DNA of 64,000 nt from a bacterium (GTDB taxonomy: Bacteria > Vulcanimicrobiota > Vulcanimicrobiia > Vulcanimicrobiales > Vulcanimicrobiaceae). The DNA is taken from NCBI GenBank assembly GCA_021790895.1, contig JAJYFM010000002.1, forward strand, positions 1 through 64,000, in the 5' to 3' direction. Below, in pieces: positions 46,752-56,992 of the stretch. Below the pieces are notes generated by a model that saw only the letters and a list, made by a program, of their open reading frames with translations, was not told the origin of the DNA and did not search any database. Each line of letters starts with the position of its first letter. The stretch's first letter is position 1. Made by a program: the position numbers and the translations under genes.

Positions 46752-47270
46752 CTATGCGGTTCGCAGATGCGCTTCAAGCATCCAGAGGCTCTTGTCGGCA
46801 GCCCGACAGAGCTCGGTGTAGATATCCGCAGTGGCTTGGTCGCCAAGCTTCGCGCTCGCGTCGATCTGTTCGCGGAGATGGTTCGCGAAGATCGCCATGC
46901 GTTCGGCGAGTGCTTCGAGGTGCTGTTTCCCGTCGACGGCGTGGTGTGGGTACTCACCGAGGATCGATCGTTCGGCTGCGATTTTGGCGGTGCCGAGCGC
47001 GGTGCCGCCAAGCTGCAGGACGCGCTCGGCGACGAGATCGACGGCGGCCTCCGCTTCGGTTGCGAGGGTATCGAAAAATTCATGAAGCGCGATAAAGTGC
47101 GGGCCGGCAACATTCCAGTGCGCCTGCTTGATCTGCGTCTGAAAATCGAGTGCGGTCGCTAAGGTCGCGTTCAGCAGCGCGATGAGCCGCTCGCGGCCTT
47201 GCACCGGCAAATCGACGCGGGTGCGGTGGAGAAGTGAATTGGTTGCGGTCATTCTACGGTCGTCCTTCAT
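46752..47270 (-). CDS. dps: Dps/ferritin-like DNA-protection protein
   Basis: QIKQAHWNVAGPHFIALHEFFDTLATEAEAAVDLVAERV. Confidence 0.93.
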   Translation of the reverse strand: MKDDRRMTATNSLLHRTRVDLPVQGRERLIALLNATLATALDFQTQIKQAHWNVAGPHFIALHEFFDTLATEAEAAVDLVAERVLQLGGTALGTAKIAAERSILGEYPHHAVDGKQHLEALAERMAIFANHLREQIDASAKLGDQATADIYTELCRAADKSLWMLEAHLRTA

Positions 47271-47332
47271 GCTTTGGTCGAGGTGTGTAACTCCGCATCA
47301 ACCACGGTAGCGTGGCCGAGGTTTCGGCGCCG

Positions 47333-48685
47333 CTACTTTCCTCGAATGAGCCTCAGTGCGACGTCCCGCTCGCGCTCCATGCTCGCACGGTCGTCCGCCT
47401 CGACGTTCAGGCGCAGTAAGGGTTCGGTATTGGAGGGCCGGATATTCATCCACCAATGGGGGTAGGAGATGGTGAGGCCGTCGAGATGGTCGACCTCGGC
47501 GTCGGGATATGCCTCGGCGAGTCGGCGAAGCGTCTCTTGGGTATTCTCGACGTGGGTGTTGATCTCGCCGGAACGCACGCGCGTATCGATCGGCGCGATT
47601 GTCGCGCTGACCGTCGATCCACTCTCGCTCAAGAGTTCCAAACACGACATCAGGGCGATCATTCCGGAATCGGCATACCAGTTGTCGCGGAAATAAAAAT
47701 GCCCGCTATGTTCGCCGCCGAAGACGACATCATCGTCGCGCATGATTTTTTTAATAATCGAGTGTCCGACCTGCGAGCGGATGGGAACGCCGCCGTGCGC
47801 GAGGATCTGTTCGGGGACGCTGCGGCTGCAGATCAGGTTGTAGAGAATCTTTGCGCCGGGGTAGCGTTTGAGCGAGCTGATGGCAACGAGTGCAGTGACG
47901 GTGCTTCCATCGATAATCTCGCCGCGTTCGTCGACTAAGAACATGCGGTCGGCATCACCGTCGAACGCAACTCCGAGATCGCAGCCGTGCTTGCGCACCG
48001 CGGCCTGGAGATCGAGCATGTTCTCCGGCTCGATCGGGCTTGCGGGATGGTTCGGAAAGTTGCCGTCGAGTTCGAAGAAGAGCGGCACGACGGTGCATGG
48101 AAGGGCTTTGAAAACGTGCGGAACCGTCGCACCGGCCATGCCGTTCCCGGCGTCAATCGCAATTTTAAACGGTTTGATCTTCGAGCGATCGACAAAACTC
48201 AGGGCATGTTCGGCGAAATCGTCGAGGACGAAGCGCTCCGAGATCGTGCCGGGTCGCGCGGCCTTCGGCGGCAAATCATCGGCGAGAATGCGATCGCGGA
48301 TCTGCCGCAGGCCACCCTCGAAGGAGATCGCCTGGGCTTCGGAGCGCGTAAATTTCATTCCGTTGTATTTTGCCGGGTTATGCGACGCGGTAATCATCAC
48401 GCCGCCGTCAAAGCCGTACTTGCCGACGGCAAAATAGAGGGCATCGGTGGAGACCAGCCCGATCGAGACCACATCGGCGCCTGCCTCGGTCGCCCCACGA
48501 GCGAGCGCGGCGAAGAGATCTTCGCCGCTCGGGCGCATATCGCGGCCGACGACGATACGCTTCGCCCCAAGGAGCGGGACGAAGCAGCGGCCGATTTTGT
48601 AGGCTAAGTCGACGTTAATCTCGGATGGAAAGATCCCTCGGACGTCGTAGGATTTGAAAACGCTCTCAATCGCTGATTTTTCCAT
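47333..48685 (-). CDS. Phosphomannomutase/phosphoglucomutase
   Basis: FKSYDVRGIFPSEIN, ITASHNPAKYNGMKF, FDGDADRMFLVDE, GGEHSGHFYF. Confidence 0.94.
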   Translation of the reverse strand: MEKSAIESVFKSYDVRGIFPSEINVDLAYKIGRCFVPLLGAKRIVVGRDMRPSGEDLFAALARGATEAGADVVSIGLVSTDALYFAVGKYGFDGGVMITASHNPAKYNGMKFTRSEAQAISFEGGLRQIRDRILADDLPPKAARPGTISERFVLDDFAEHALSFVDRSKIKPFKIAIDAGNGMAGATVPHVFKALPCTVVPLFFELDGNFPNHPASPIEPENMLDLQAAVRKHGCDLGVAFDGDADRMFLVDERGEIIDGSTVTALVAISSLKRYPGAKILYNLICSRSVPEQILAHGGVPIRSQVGHSIIKKIMRDDDVVFGGEHSGHFYFRDNWYADSGMIALMSCLELLSESGSTVSATIAPIDTRVRSGEINTHVENTQETLRRLAEAYPDAEVDHLDGLTISYPHWWMNIRPSNTEPLLRLNVEADDRASMERERDVALRLIRGK

Positions 48686-48733
48686 GGCTCTAGGCGCTCT
48701 TCGGAGGGGCTCTTTACGAAACCTACCATTCGG

Positions 48734-50071
48734 TTGGCGGGAACGGTTGCTTCGACGCTCTTCATAGCGGTAGCGATTTTTTTCTCCTTGCGCGTCGCCA
48801 CGGTGACGAGAACGCGCCTGGCGATTCTTCTCGCGCGGGAGCACACCGTTACCGCCGCAGCGATGTTGATGAGTCGCGTCGCGCTCTCTCGCGTCGATAT
48901 CGTGGGTGCGCTGCAGATCGAGGGGCGTAAGCCGACTGCCGCGGCGCAAAAGACCTTTCAGAGAGCTGACGCGCTACGTCATAGGGAATTGAAGAAGGTC
49001 GAACGCGTCGTAACGGCCGAGCATCTTCGCGACGCCGCTGCGGCGTTGAACCTCTACGGCGGAGTCGATCGCGTGCTGCGTAAAGAGATCGCCGGGCCGA
49101 TGTTCGCCGGAAAGCTCGCCGCGACCGACGAGATCGAAGAGTCGATTCGCGTACTTTCTGAAGTCGAGGGGAACTACGAACGGAGCGTCACCATCGACCT
49201 TGCTCGCCGTGAAGATGCGCTCGACGCAGAAGTGCGGGCAACGATTGATTCGGCGATCTATCTGCGCTCGATCTGGCTCTTGGGGTTCGGTGTCCTTGCG
49301 CTCGGCGTCAATTTGTATAGCGCGCGTCTCTATCGACAACTCGCCGACGAACGCACCGTCACAAAAATTCTTCAACGTGCATTCATCAGCAGCCATGTAC
49401 CGCTGCCGAACTGCGAGATCGGCAGCGCTTATAAATCGGCCGACGCGCATGCCGCCGTCGGCGGCGATCTCTTCGACGTCTATCGGCTCTCGAACGAGCT
49501 CGCGCTTTTGCTCATCGCCGACGTCAGCGGGAAGGGCGTCGATGCGGCGGTCATCACCGCTTTCGTGAAATTCACCGTGCGTGGGATCGCGCTGCGCCGT
49601 CGTGACCCGGCGCAGATTCTCAGCGAGTTCAATGTCGCATTCGGACAGACCGTCGAAAATCCGTATCTCTTCGTCTCGATGTTCGTCGGAATACTCGACA
49701 CGACAAAAGGCGAGCTCACCTACGCCAGCGCCGGGCACGACTCGGCGTTCGTTCGACACGGCCACGACGTGCGTCAACTCAGCGTCACCGGACCGGTGAT
49801 CGGCGTCTTACTCGAACCCTACGAGACAAAATCGGCGATCTTCGATGACGGCGATTCTTTGGTGCTGGCGACCGATGGGCTGACCGAGGCGCGGAACCCG
49901 GCAGGCGATCTGCTCGGTGAGGAGGCAGCGATGGGGATCATCGCCGAGGCCCCCACCGAGCCGCAGCAACTCGCCGATTATATCGTCGAACGCATTCGCG
50001 AGCGTTGCGGCGGGCGGCTGCGCGACGATGTGGCGATTCTCGCGCTACGCATGCACGTACCGGACGCCTAA
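48734..50071 (+). CDS. SpoIIE/RsbU-type PP2C serine phosphatase with N-terminal membrane sensor
   Basis: TM segments; AVGGDLFDVYRLSNELALLLIADVSGKGVDAAVI, YASAGHDSAFV, VLATDGLTEARN. Confidence 0.9.
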   Translation: MAGTVASTLFIAVAIFFSLRVATVTRTRLAILLAREHTVTAAAMLMSRVALSRVDIVGALQIEGRKPTAAAQKTFQRADALRHRELKKVERVVTAEHLRDAAAALNLYGGVDRVLRKEIAGPMFAGKLAATDEIEESIRVLSEVEGNYERSVTIDLARREDALDAEVRATIDSAIYLRSIWLLGFGVLALGVNLYSARLYRQLADERTVTKILQRAFISSHVPLPNCEIGSAYKSADAHAAVGGDLFDVYRLSNELALLLIADVSGKGVDAAVITAFVKFTVRGIALRRRDPAQILSEFNVAFGQTVENPYLFVSMFVGILDTTKGELTYASAGHDSAFVRHGHDVRQLSVTGPVIGVLLEPYETKSAIFDDGDSLVLATDGLTEARNPAGDLLGEEAAMGIIAEAPTEPQQLADYIVERIRERCGGRLRDDVAILALRMHVPDA

Positions 50072-50084
50072 TCCCTTGCGATAG

Positions 50085-50855
50085 CTACGTATGCGCCGGA
50101 ACGACGATCGTTCGGCCATCTTCGGTGCGCGCCCGATGCATGGCGATGCCGTAGGCTTCGTCGAGCAGCGGGCTGGCGAGCACTTCGGCGGGCGGAGCGA
50201 GTGCGAGCATGCGTCCGCAGCCCAAGAGCAAAATGCGGTCGGCGACCGCCGCTGCTTCGTTGATGTCGTGAAGAACGCAGAGGACGCTCGTCCCGTTCTG
50301 CGTCCGTTCGCGGAGAAGCCCGAGGACGTTATGTGCGACGCGAACGTCGAGGTGGGTCGTCGGCTCGTCGAGTAAGAGCGAGGGCGCGCCCTGCGCGAGC
50401 GCCATCGCGATCCAGACGCGCTGCTGTTCGCCGCTGCTGAGATGGGTGAAAATTCGGTCGAGGTAGGCTTCGATATGCGTTGCCGCGACCGCCGCTTCAA
50501 TCGCGCGTTCGTCGGCGTCGCTCTCCGAAAATCGCCACCACGGGCGGTGGGGAAATCGACCGATCGCAACGACATCGCGAACGCGTAATTCATCGGCGAG
50601 CAACTCATCGGAGGAGAGCATTGCGATATGCCGAGCGCGTTGTGCGACGGCGAGACGGTGGACCGGTGTACCGTCGAGTTCGATCGTTCCCGTGGCCGGA
50701 GTATCGAAGCCCGCGCACGCGCGCAGCAACGTCGTCTTTCCGACGCCGTTGGGGCCGAGAAGCGCGACGAATTCACTGGGACGAAGCTCGAATTCGATGC
50801 CGTCGAGCACGCGCCGACCGCCGCGTTCGAGGGAAACTCCGCGAGCGCGAATCAT
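50085..50855 (-). CDS. btuD: ABC transporter ATP-binding protein (cobalamin/siderophore type)
   Basis: GPNGVGKTT, LSSGEQQRVWIAMAL, LLLDEPTTHLD; next to FecCD permease, TonB receptor and B12 riboswitch. Confidence 0.85.
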   Translation of the reverse strand: MIRARGVSLERGGRRVLDGIEFELRPSEFVALLGPNGVGKTTLLRACAGFDTPATGTIELDGTPVHRLAVAQRARHIAMLSSDELLADELRVRDVVAIGRFPHRPWWRFSESDADERAIEAAVAATHIEAYLDRIFTHLSSGEQQRVWIAMALAQGAPSLLLDEPTTHLDVRVAHNVLGLLRERTQNGTSVLCVLHDINEAAAVADRILLLGCGRMLALAPPAEVLASPLLDEAYGIAMHRARTEDGRTIVVPAHT

Positions 50856-51832
50856 CGCCGATGCTCGCGACGGAGATAGATGATGATGAAGATCGGGATT
50901 CCGGCGAAGGCCAAGACGATACCGAGAGGAAGTTCGCGCGGCGCGATGACCGAACGAGCGATCGCGTCGGCGGCAATCGCCATTGCCGCGCCGAGAAAAG
51001 CGCTCGCCGGCAAGAGCGCGCGTGCATCGCTGCCGACGACGCGACGCGCGAGGTGGGGAACAATGAGCCCGACGAAACCGACCATCCCGGCAAGCGATAC
51101 CGCCGCTGCGGTTAAGAGCGTTGCCGAGCCGAGGATCGACCATTGCGCGCGTTCGATATCGAGCCCGATACCGCGAGCGCGAACATCGCCGATGCGTAAC
51201 GCATCGAGCGAGCGGATGTTGCCGATCGCAACGACCGCTCCGACGACGGCGTAGGGAAGTGCAAAGCGAAGATCGTTCCAACCGCGTCCGGCGAGGCTGC
51301 CGATGAGCCACGCTTGCAGCGTTAATTGAAACGAGATGCTCCGCGCGAGGACGCTGAGCAGCGCGACCGATGCCGCGAGCAGTGCGGAGATCGCGACCCC
51401 GGCGAGAATTAGGCGCGTCGCATCGATCCCGCCGCCGCGCCGCGCGAGAGCGGCGACCAACAGCGATGCGCCGAGGCCGCCGAGAAAACCGATCGCGGGA
51501 AGCACGGAGAGCGCGATACCGAACGCAAGCGCAAAGGCGATCGCCACTGCGGCGCCGGCACTGGTACCAATGAGGTAGGGGTCGACGAGGGGATTGCGCA
51601 GCATCCCTTGCAGTTGTACGCCCGCGAGTGCGAGCGCCGAGCCGACGAGCGCCGCGCAGAGTACGCGCGGCATACGGAGTTGCCAGAGTATCGTGTGCGC
51701 GACGTCGTGTGCGTGCGGATTCGTAAGCGCCTGGAGGATTCGTGAAAACGGAAGTGCGTCTCCACCGACGGCGAGCCCAACGCCCGCAGCGAGCAGCGCT
51801 GCGAGTGGAGGGAGAAGCCGTCGGTAGAGCAT
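50852..51832 (-). CDS. btuC: FecCD-family ABC transporter permease
   Basis: LRMPRVLCAALVGSALALAGVQLQGMLRNPLVDPYLIGTSAGA. Confidence 0.9.
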   Translation of the reverse strand: MLYRRLLPPLAALLAAGVGLAVGGDALPFSRILQALTNPHAHDVAHTILWQLRMPRVLCAALVGSALALAGVQLQGMLRNPLVDPYLIGTSAGAAVAIAFALAFGIALSVLPAIGFLGGLGASLLVAALARRGGGIDATRLILAGVAISALLAASVALLSVLARSISFQLTLQAWLIGSLAGRGWNDLRFALPYAVVGAVVAIGNIRSLDALRIGDVRARGIGLDIERAQWSILGSATLLTAAAVSLAGMVGFVGLIVPHLARRVVGSDARALLPASAFLGAAMAIAADAIARSVIAPRELPLGIVLAFAGIPIFIIIYLRREHRR

Positions 51833-51841
51833 GTCCGCTCG

Positions 51842-53743
51842 CTACCTCGTCGAGATCTCGACCGAGAAGTTGCGACCGGGCATCGGGTAACCCGAGACGA
51901 GTGCGTAGCGTTCGTTGCCGAGATTATCGCCGCGCAACGTAATTGTGGTATGGCGGGCGAGATTCCAGCGGACGAACGCCGAGAGATCCGTGTAGCCGAT
52001 CGCTTGCGCGAACGGGGGGTTCGGCTGCGGGTTGCCGTTGATGTCGTAATAGACTTCGTTGGCGGGGTCGTTTCGCAAGCCGGCGGTGGTCGCCGTAATG
52101 CCCCATGACCGAAGTCCGGCGCGCATCGGATGTGCCGAGAGATAGTCGAGCGTGAGTCGCGACGAGATCACTGGGCCGCGCCCGTAAATACGCGCGTTCG
52201 TCGTGAGATCTTGCGCGCGATAGAGATCGGTAATCGAGGTGTTCACCCCGATGCCGTGGAGTCGCCGCGTCGCCGCGGTGAAGGTGAAGCCCTGGAGCGA
52301 CGCCTGGTCGACGTTCTCGGGAATAAAAAGCGGTGGAGCGTACACGATGAGGTTGTTTGCGCGCGTGTCGAAAAACGTGAGCGCGCTTCCACCGAGTATG
52401 CGTTCGTTCGAGAGCGTGAGATCGGCGACGCGGGCGCGCTCCGGTTGCAGGTTGGGGTTCGAGCACGGAAAGGTCGCGGGGCATGGGAAGTAGAGTTCGA
52501 AGATCGTCGGCGCGCGAAACGCCGTCGCGTAATTCGCACGGAGCACGGTGTCTCCGCCGAGCGCGAAGCGACCGCCGAGCGATGGTGAGAGCGAATTTCC
52601 GGCGCTGCCGTCGCGTTCACCGCGAACTCCAAGATAATACGAATCGCTTTTGCCGGCGAACCAGTGCTCTTGCACGTAGAGCGCACTCTGCGAAACGCTC
52701 GGCGCGGCGACGCCGCTGGGAGAATTATCGATGAGCGACGTTCCACGCGAGAGATCGATGCCGTAGAGAAGATCTGCGTTCGCTGCATGGACGATGTTGC
52801 GCAGGTCGAGACTTGTCGCAGCATAGCGCGAGACGGTTTGGCAGCCGGCCCCGATACAGGACGTATAGGCGAGGGCATCGGAGGAGGCGGCAAGTTGCGC
52901 GATGCTTTCGCTCTGCGCGCGTCGGTAGGCGAAACGACCATGAATGTAGCTGTCGACGGTATCTTGCCGCGAGGTCGGCGTGTAGTTGCCGTAGTTTCCG
53001 GGGACGCCGAGATGCTGCGAGGTAAGGCCGAGATTGAATCGAGCGGCAATTTTTCCGAAGTGGTGTGTGAAGTCGCTGCGGATGGTCGAACGTTCGACGT
53101 CGGCATTCACGCGGCTCGTTCCGTCGGGAAGCGCATAGGCGTTTCCGGCGACGTAGCGTTCGATACTCAGGTAGGGTAAATCGACGCGCAGGTCGTCGGT
53201 TCCGAATGAGCCCGTGCGAAGGTCGAAGCGCGTATGGCGTCGCGGAGCGGTAATGATGTTGATGACGCCGCCGATTGCGCCTGAGCCGAAGAGCGTCGAG
53301 CCGCCGCCTTCGACGACCTCGATGCGTTCGACACCTGCCGTCGAGACCGTCGAGAGGTCGGGTGCGCCGAGTTGCATGCCGCGTAACGGCGTGCCGTCGA
53401 GGAGCACGAGTGTCTCATCGGAGGTCGCTCCACGCATCGTAATCGATGCGCCGGCTCCGGGGCCATAGCGCGAAACGAACGCGCCGGGGATCGATGCGAT
53501 CGCTTGAGCGATGCTCGTCCAGCCACGTTGCGCAATCTCTGCGCGCGTGATGACGTAGGTGGTGCGAACCGCTTCATCGAGCGCTTCATTTGAACGGTCG
53601 GCGGTGACGACGTGCACGATCGTGCGCAGCGGTTTTGCCGAGGGCTTGGGAGTGGGAACGGCGGCGCGAGCGATCGCCGCGGAGGAGAAGAAAAATAGCG
53701 CGCACAACGCCGTGCGCGAAACAGCACGAAAAGAAGCGTGCAT
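51842..53743 (-). CDS. btuB: TonB-dependent receptor (BtuB-like)
   Basis: Plug domain RTTYVITRAEIAQRGWTSIAQAIASIPG, GVERIEVVEGGGSTLFGSGAIGGVINIIT; C-terminal barrel; SD AAAGGA before ATG at 53743. Confidence 0.88.
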   Translation of the reverse strand: MHASFRAVSRTALCALFFFSSAAIARAAVPTPKPSAKPLRTIVHVVTADRSNEALDEAVRTTYVITRAEIAQRGWTSIAQAIASIPGAFVSRYGPGAGASITMRGATSDETLVLLDGTPLRGMQLGAPDLSTVSTAGVERIEVVEGGGSTLFGSGAIGGVINIITAPRRHTRFDLRTGSFGTDDLRVDLPYLSIERYVAGNAYALPDGTSRVNADVERSTIRSDFTHHFGKIAARFNLGLTSQHLGVPGNYGNYTPTSRQDTVDSYIHGRFAYRRAQSESIAQLAASSDALAYTSCIGAGCQTVSRYAATSLDLRNIVHAANADLLYGIDLSRGTSLIDNSPSGVAAPSVSQSALYVQEHWFAGKSDSYYLGVRGERDGSAGNSLSPSLGGRFALGGDTVLRANYATAFRAPTIFELYFPCPATFPCSNPNLQPERARVADLTLSNERILGGSALTFFDTRANNLIVYAPPLFIPENVDQASLQGFTFTAATRRLHGIGVNTSITDLYRAQDLTTNARIYGRGPVISSRLTLDYLSAHPMRAGLRSWGITATTAGLRNDPANEVYYDINGNPQPNPPFAQAIGYTDLSAFVRWNLARHTTITLRGDNLGNERYALVSGYPMPGRNFSVEISTR

Positions 53744-53784
53744 ACCCGGTCCTTTCAACGCGAGGTGGTGATGCAAAACGCTCC

Positions 53785-53930
53785 GAGATCGGTATCCTGA
53801 CTCTGCGGATCATCGCCGTTTGGCCTTGGTCTTCCCGTCGCCGAAGCGACAGTGACGAAAGGCGGCTCCCCGCTAACAGTGGCGCGACCGTGCCGGATTC
53901 TCACCGGCTTCCCGCACCCGGGCGTAGCGG
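53785..53930 (-). ncRNA. Cobalamin riboswitch
   Basis: Reverse complement reads GGGAAGCCGGTGAGAATCCGGCACGGTCGCGCCACTGT...GTCACTG...GACGGGAAG...GAGTCAGGATACC, the canonical B12 element order. Confidence 0.93.
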
Positions 53931-53983
53931 CGCCTATTGGCCGACGCAGGCACGGGTTCCTGGTACTGCGAAGGTCGCTCGCT

Positions 53984-54805
53984 GTGCTTCACGTTCTTCG
54001 CGGTACGTTGCTCGCTGCAAGCCTGCTCGCTCCACACCGCATCGTCTCGCTACTGCCGTCGTTCACCGAAGATATCTGTGCGCTCGGGCTCCAGGCCCAA
54101 CTCGTCGCCGTCTCGGCGTATTCGCGCGATATTCCCTGCGCGAAGGGGCTACCGCGCATCGGCGACTACCAGAGTGTCGACAACGAACGCATCGTTGCAT
54201 TACACGCCGATCTCGTCATCGGCCTACCCTCGCAGGCAGAGCTCATCGCACCGTTACGCGGATTGGGCGTTCGGGTGGTCCTGCTGCACGACGAAAGTTA
54301 CCGGGATATTTTTCGCGATATTACGCGCATCGGAGCGGCGGCGGGGGTCTCGCAGCGCGCCGCGCGGCTCGTCGCCGGATTGCGGCGGCAGGCTGCGGCG
54401 CTGCACGCGCGCACGCGTTCGTTTCGCACGCATCCGCGCGTCTTCGTCACGTTGAGCGTCGAGCCGATCTGGACGGTCGGGCCGCAGAGTTATATCGCGA
54501 GCATGATCGAACTTGCGGGCGGCCGCCTTGCGGTGACGCAACTCGCGCAACCCTATGCGATGTTTAGCCCGGAGCGATTGCTCGCCGCGCGCCCGGACGT
54601 CATCGTCGCTACACGCGATAGCGGGATCGACAGCGTTCTCGCAAAAGCGCCGTGGCGCGATCTCCCGGCGGTACGCCTCCATCGCATTCTCATTCCGCCG
54701 AACGATGATATTCTCGTACATCCCAGTCCCCGTTTTATAGAAGGGCTCCGTTGGCTCATCCGTCAGTTCCAACCGATAGCAAACAGCAGCGCGCACTCGT
54801 CGTAG
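53984..54805 (+). CDS. btuF: Cobalamin/Fe-siderophore ABC transporter substrate-binding protein
   Basis: PHRIVSLLPSFTEDICALGLQAQLVAVSAYSRDIP...LPRIGDYQSVDNERIVALHADLVIGL; GTG start inferred. Confidence 0.82.
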   Translation: MLHVLRGTLLAASLLAPHRIVSLLPSFTEDICALGLQAQLVAVSAYSRDIPCAKGLPRIGDYQSVDNERIVALHADLVIGLPSQAELIAPLRGLGVRVVLLHDESYRDIFRDITRIGAAAGVSQRAARLVAGLRRQAAALHARTRSFRTHPRVFVTLSVEPIWTVGPQSYIASMIELAGGRLAVTQLAQPYAMFSPERLLAARPDVIVATRDSGIDSVLAKAPWRDLPAVRLHRILIPPNDDILVHPSPRFIEGLRWLIRQFQPIANSSAHSS

Positions 54806-55872
54806 CGGTCGATCTGCGCGACCCGAAACGTCCGCTCGAACCCGAGTTGGCGGAGTTCGAAGCGCTCGCTCGCGCCGTCGGGGTGACGATCTGCGAGCGC
54901 ATCGTACAGAAGCGCGATGCCCCCGACCCGGCCACGTTGATCGGCTCGGGATTGCTCGCCGAACTGCCGGCGCGCGCCGCGGCGCTCGATTGCAATCTTT
55001 TGCTTGTTTTCAACGAACTGCGCCCGCGCCAACGAAAGAATATCGAAAAGGCGCTCTCGCTGCCGATCGTCGACCGCACGATGTTGATTCTCGACGTCTT
55101 TGCACAGCGCGCGCGTTCGCATGAGGGGAAGCTGCAAGTCGAGTTGGCGCAGTTACGGTACCGTTCGACGAAGCTCGCCGGCAGCGGCGCCGATCTCTCG
55201 CGCTTGGGTGGCGGTGTCGGTACGCGCGGCCCCGGCGAGACGAAGCTCGAGGTCGATCGGCGGCGCATCGCCGCCCGCATTCTTTTGCTGGAGAAACGCA
55301 TGGCCGAGGTGCGCCGTGGGCGCGCGACGCGACGGCGCGAGGGTGGTGAGGAGTTGCGCGTCGCGCTCGTCGGTTATACGAACGTCGGAAAATCATCGTT
55401 GCTCAACGCGCTTGCGCGCAGCGATATCTTTGTTGCCGACCAACCCTTTGCGACGCTCGACCCGACGACGCGACGCGTCTATCTCGGGCCTGAGGTATTT
55501 GCGCGCATCAGCGATACCGTCGGCTTTATTACCGATCTGCCCAGCGAACTCGTCGAAGCGTTTCGCGCTACGCTCGAAGAGCTCAACGAGGTCGACCTGC
55601 TGCTCGAGGTGCTCGACGCATCGAACCCCGACACGCCGCGACAGCGCGCGGCGGTCGATACGATTTTGCACGAACTTCAACTCGATGCGACGCCGCGCTT
55701 CGTCGTTTTCAACAAAGGCGATGCGGCGCGCGACGATGTCGGCATCACCGCCGATGCATATGTCGTGAGCGCCCGTACCGGCGCGGGGATCGACGCCCTA
55801 CGGGGTGCTCTTAGCGAACGTGCATCGGGTGAGCGAGATCGCTTGCAGCGGGCTCGGCCAGCCACACCGTAA
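54751..55872 (+). CDS. hflX: GTPase HflX
   Basis: GVGTRGPGETKLEVDRRRIAARI, VGYTNVGKSSLLNALA, FATLDPTTRRVYL, DTVGFITDLPSELVEAFRATLEE. Confidence 0.95.
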   Translation: MAHPSVPTDSKQQRALVVAVDLRDPKRPLEPELAEFEALARAVGVTICERIVQKRDAPDPATLIGSGLLAELPARAAALDCNLLLVFNELRPRQRKNIEKALSLPIVDRTMLILDVFAQRARSHEGKLQVELAQLRYRSTKLAGSGADLSRLGGGVGTRGPGETKLEVDRRRIAARILLLEKRMAEVRRGRATRRREGGEELRVALVGYTNVGKSSLLNALARSDIFVADQPFATLDPTTRRVYLGPEVFARISDTVGFITDLPSELVEAFRATLEELNEVDLLLEVLDASNPDTPRQRAAVDTILHELQLDATPRFVVFNKGDAARDDVGITADAYVVSARTGAGIDALRGALSERASGERDRLQRARPATP

Positions 55873-56887
55873 CATCGGAGGCGAGCCAGAGTGCCATCTG
55901 TTCGAGATGGCCGCTATAAAAATGACGGATGCGCGAGAAGGCTGCGTAGGCTTCGTGTCGGTCGCGAATGGTATAGCCCGCGGTTTCGAGGCGCTCGCAT
56001 GCAACAAGGAAATGCTCCTCTTCGATGCGTTCGCCGGGAGCGTGTGGGAGCATGAAGTAGTTTGCAAGATCGCTGAGGAGGTGGCGCGCGGCGCCAAGGA
56101 GCGCGCGCGCTTCGGCTTGCGCGTAGGGCGCATCGACGGTCGTCACCGTGATTGCTGCCGCATCGAGCACCGCACCGAGCGAACTCATCCAGGAATGGTT
56201 ATCGTGGGCGGAGCGAAAGAGCGCGATCTGCGGATAGGCAAGCGTTTGGTCGAGCGTGCTGACGCACCACGATTCCGCTTCGCGCAAAAATGCCGCGAGC
56301 TCTTGCGGCGCTTTCGTGTCGGCACAAAAGAGCAACAAGCCGATGCCGCTCGGCGGCGCTCCCGCGCGCGCACTCAAGCGCACGACGAATTCTTCGCGTC
56401 GGTTGAACGCGGCGAGCATCGTCAACAGAAACGAGGCGAGAACGGCGATGATCGTCACACCGGTCGCTCCGGTTACGAGCGCGACGAGGCGGGTAACGCC
56501 GTTTCCAGGAACGATGTCGCCGAAACCGATCGTCAGCAAGGTGACGCCGGCGAAGTAGATCGAACCCGGGCCGCTGGGGTGCGGGTGGAGATGGTCGCGC
56601 AGCGCATAGAAGATGCCGCCGAAGCCGAGGATGAGCAGCGTGATCCAGATGCCGATCTGCACGAAGAGGTTGAACGGTGCGAAGAGTGAGAGAAATTCGT
56701 CGCGACGACCGTGTTCGTTCACGTTCGCGGCGATGCGTTTCCATATCGGCCAGCCGACGCGCGAGAGCGTGCCGCTCGCGCGCCACGTGCGATTCGATGC
56801 GCGTGGAATGACGGCGAGAAAAATATCGCGTAAGGACAGCGCCACGAGAAGAAGGCCGCCGAGGGCGGAGAGCGCATCGAGCCACAT
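55811..56887 (-). CDS. Potassium channel-like membrane protein
   Basis: Selectivity filter TIGFGD between TM segments (TLLTIGFGDIVPGNGVTR); cytosolic C-terminal domain. Confidence 0.78.
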   Translation of the reverse strand: MWLDALSALGGLLLVALSLRDIFLAVIPRASNRTWRASGTLSRVGWPIWKRIAANVNEHGRRDEFLSLFAPFNLFVQIGIWITLLILGFGGIFYALRDHLHPHPSGPGSIYFAGVTLLTIGFGDIVPGNGVTRLVALVTGATGVTIIAVLASFLLTMLAAFNRREEFVVRLSARAGAPPSGIGLLLFCADTKAPQELAAFLREAESWCVSTLDQTLAYPQIALFRSAHDNHSWMSSLGAVLDAAAITVTTVDAPYAQAEARALLGAARHLLSDLANYFMLPHAPGERIEEEHFLVACERLETAGYTIRDRHEAYAAFSRIRHFYSGHLEQMALWLASDVTVWLAEPAASDLAHPMHVR

Positions 56888-56992
56888 GGGCGCGCTCTTC
56901 GCCGTGGAAGCGGGTGGTTCCGCGAACGCAAGCGGGCGGTGCAGAGAAGCGGCGGTGTCGCACGACTCGAAGGCAGGGGAACAGCGTCGGCT

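Noticed and set aside
53760-53940. Plus-strand riboswitch controlling btuF
   Set aside because: The conserved B12 element reads correctly only on the minus strand; the plus strand lacks the element order.
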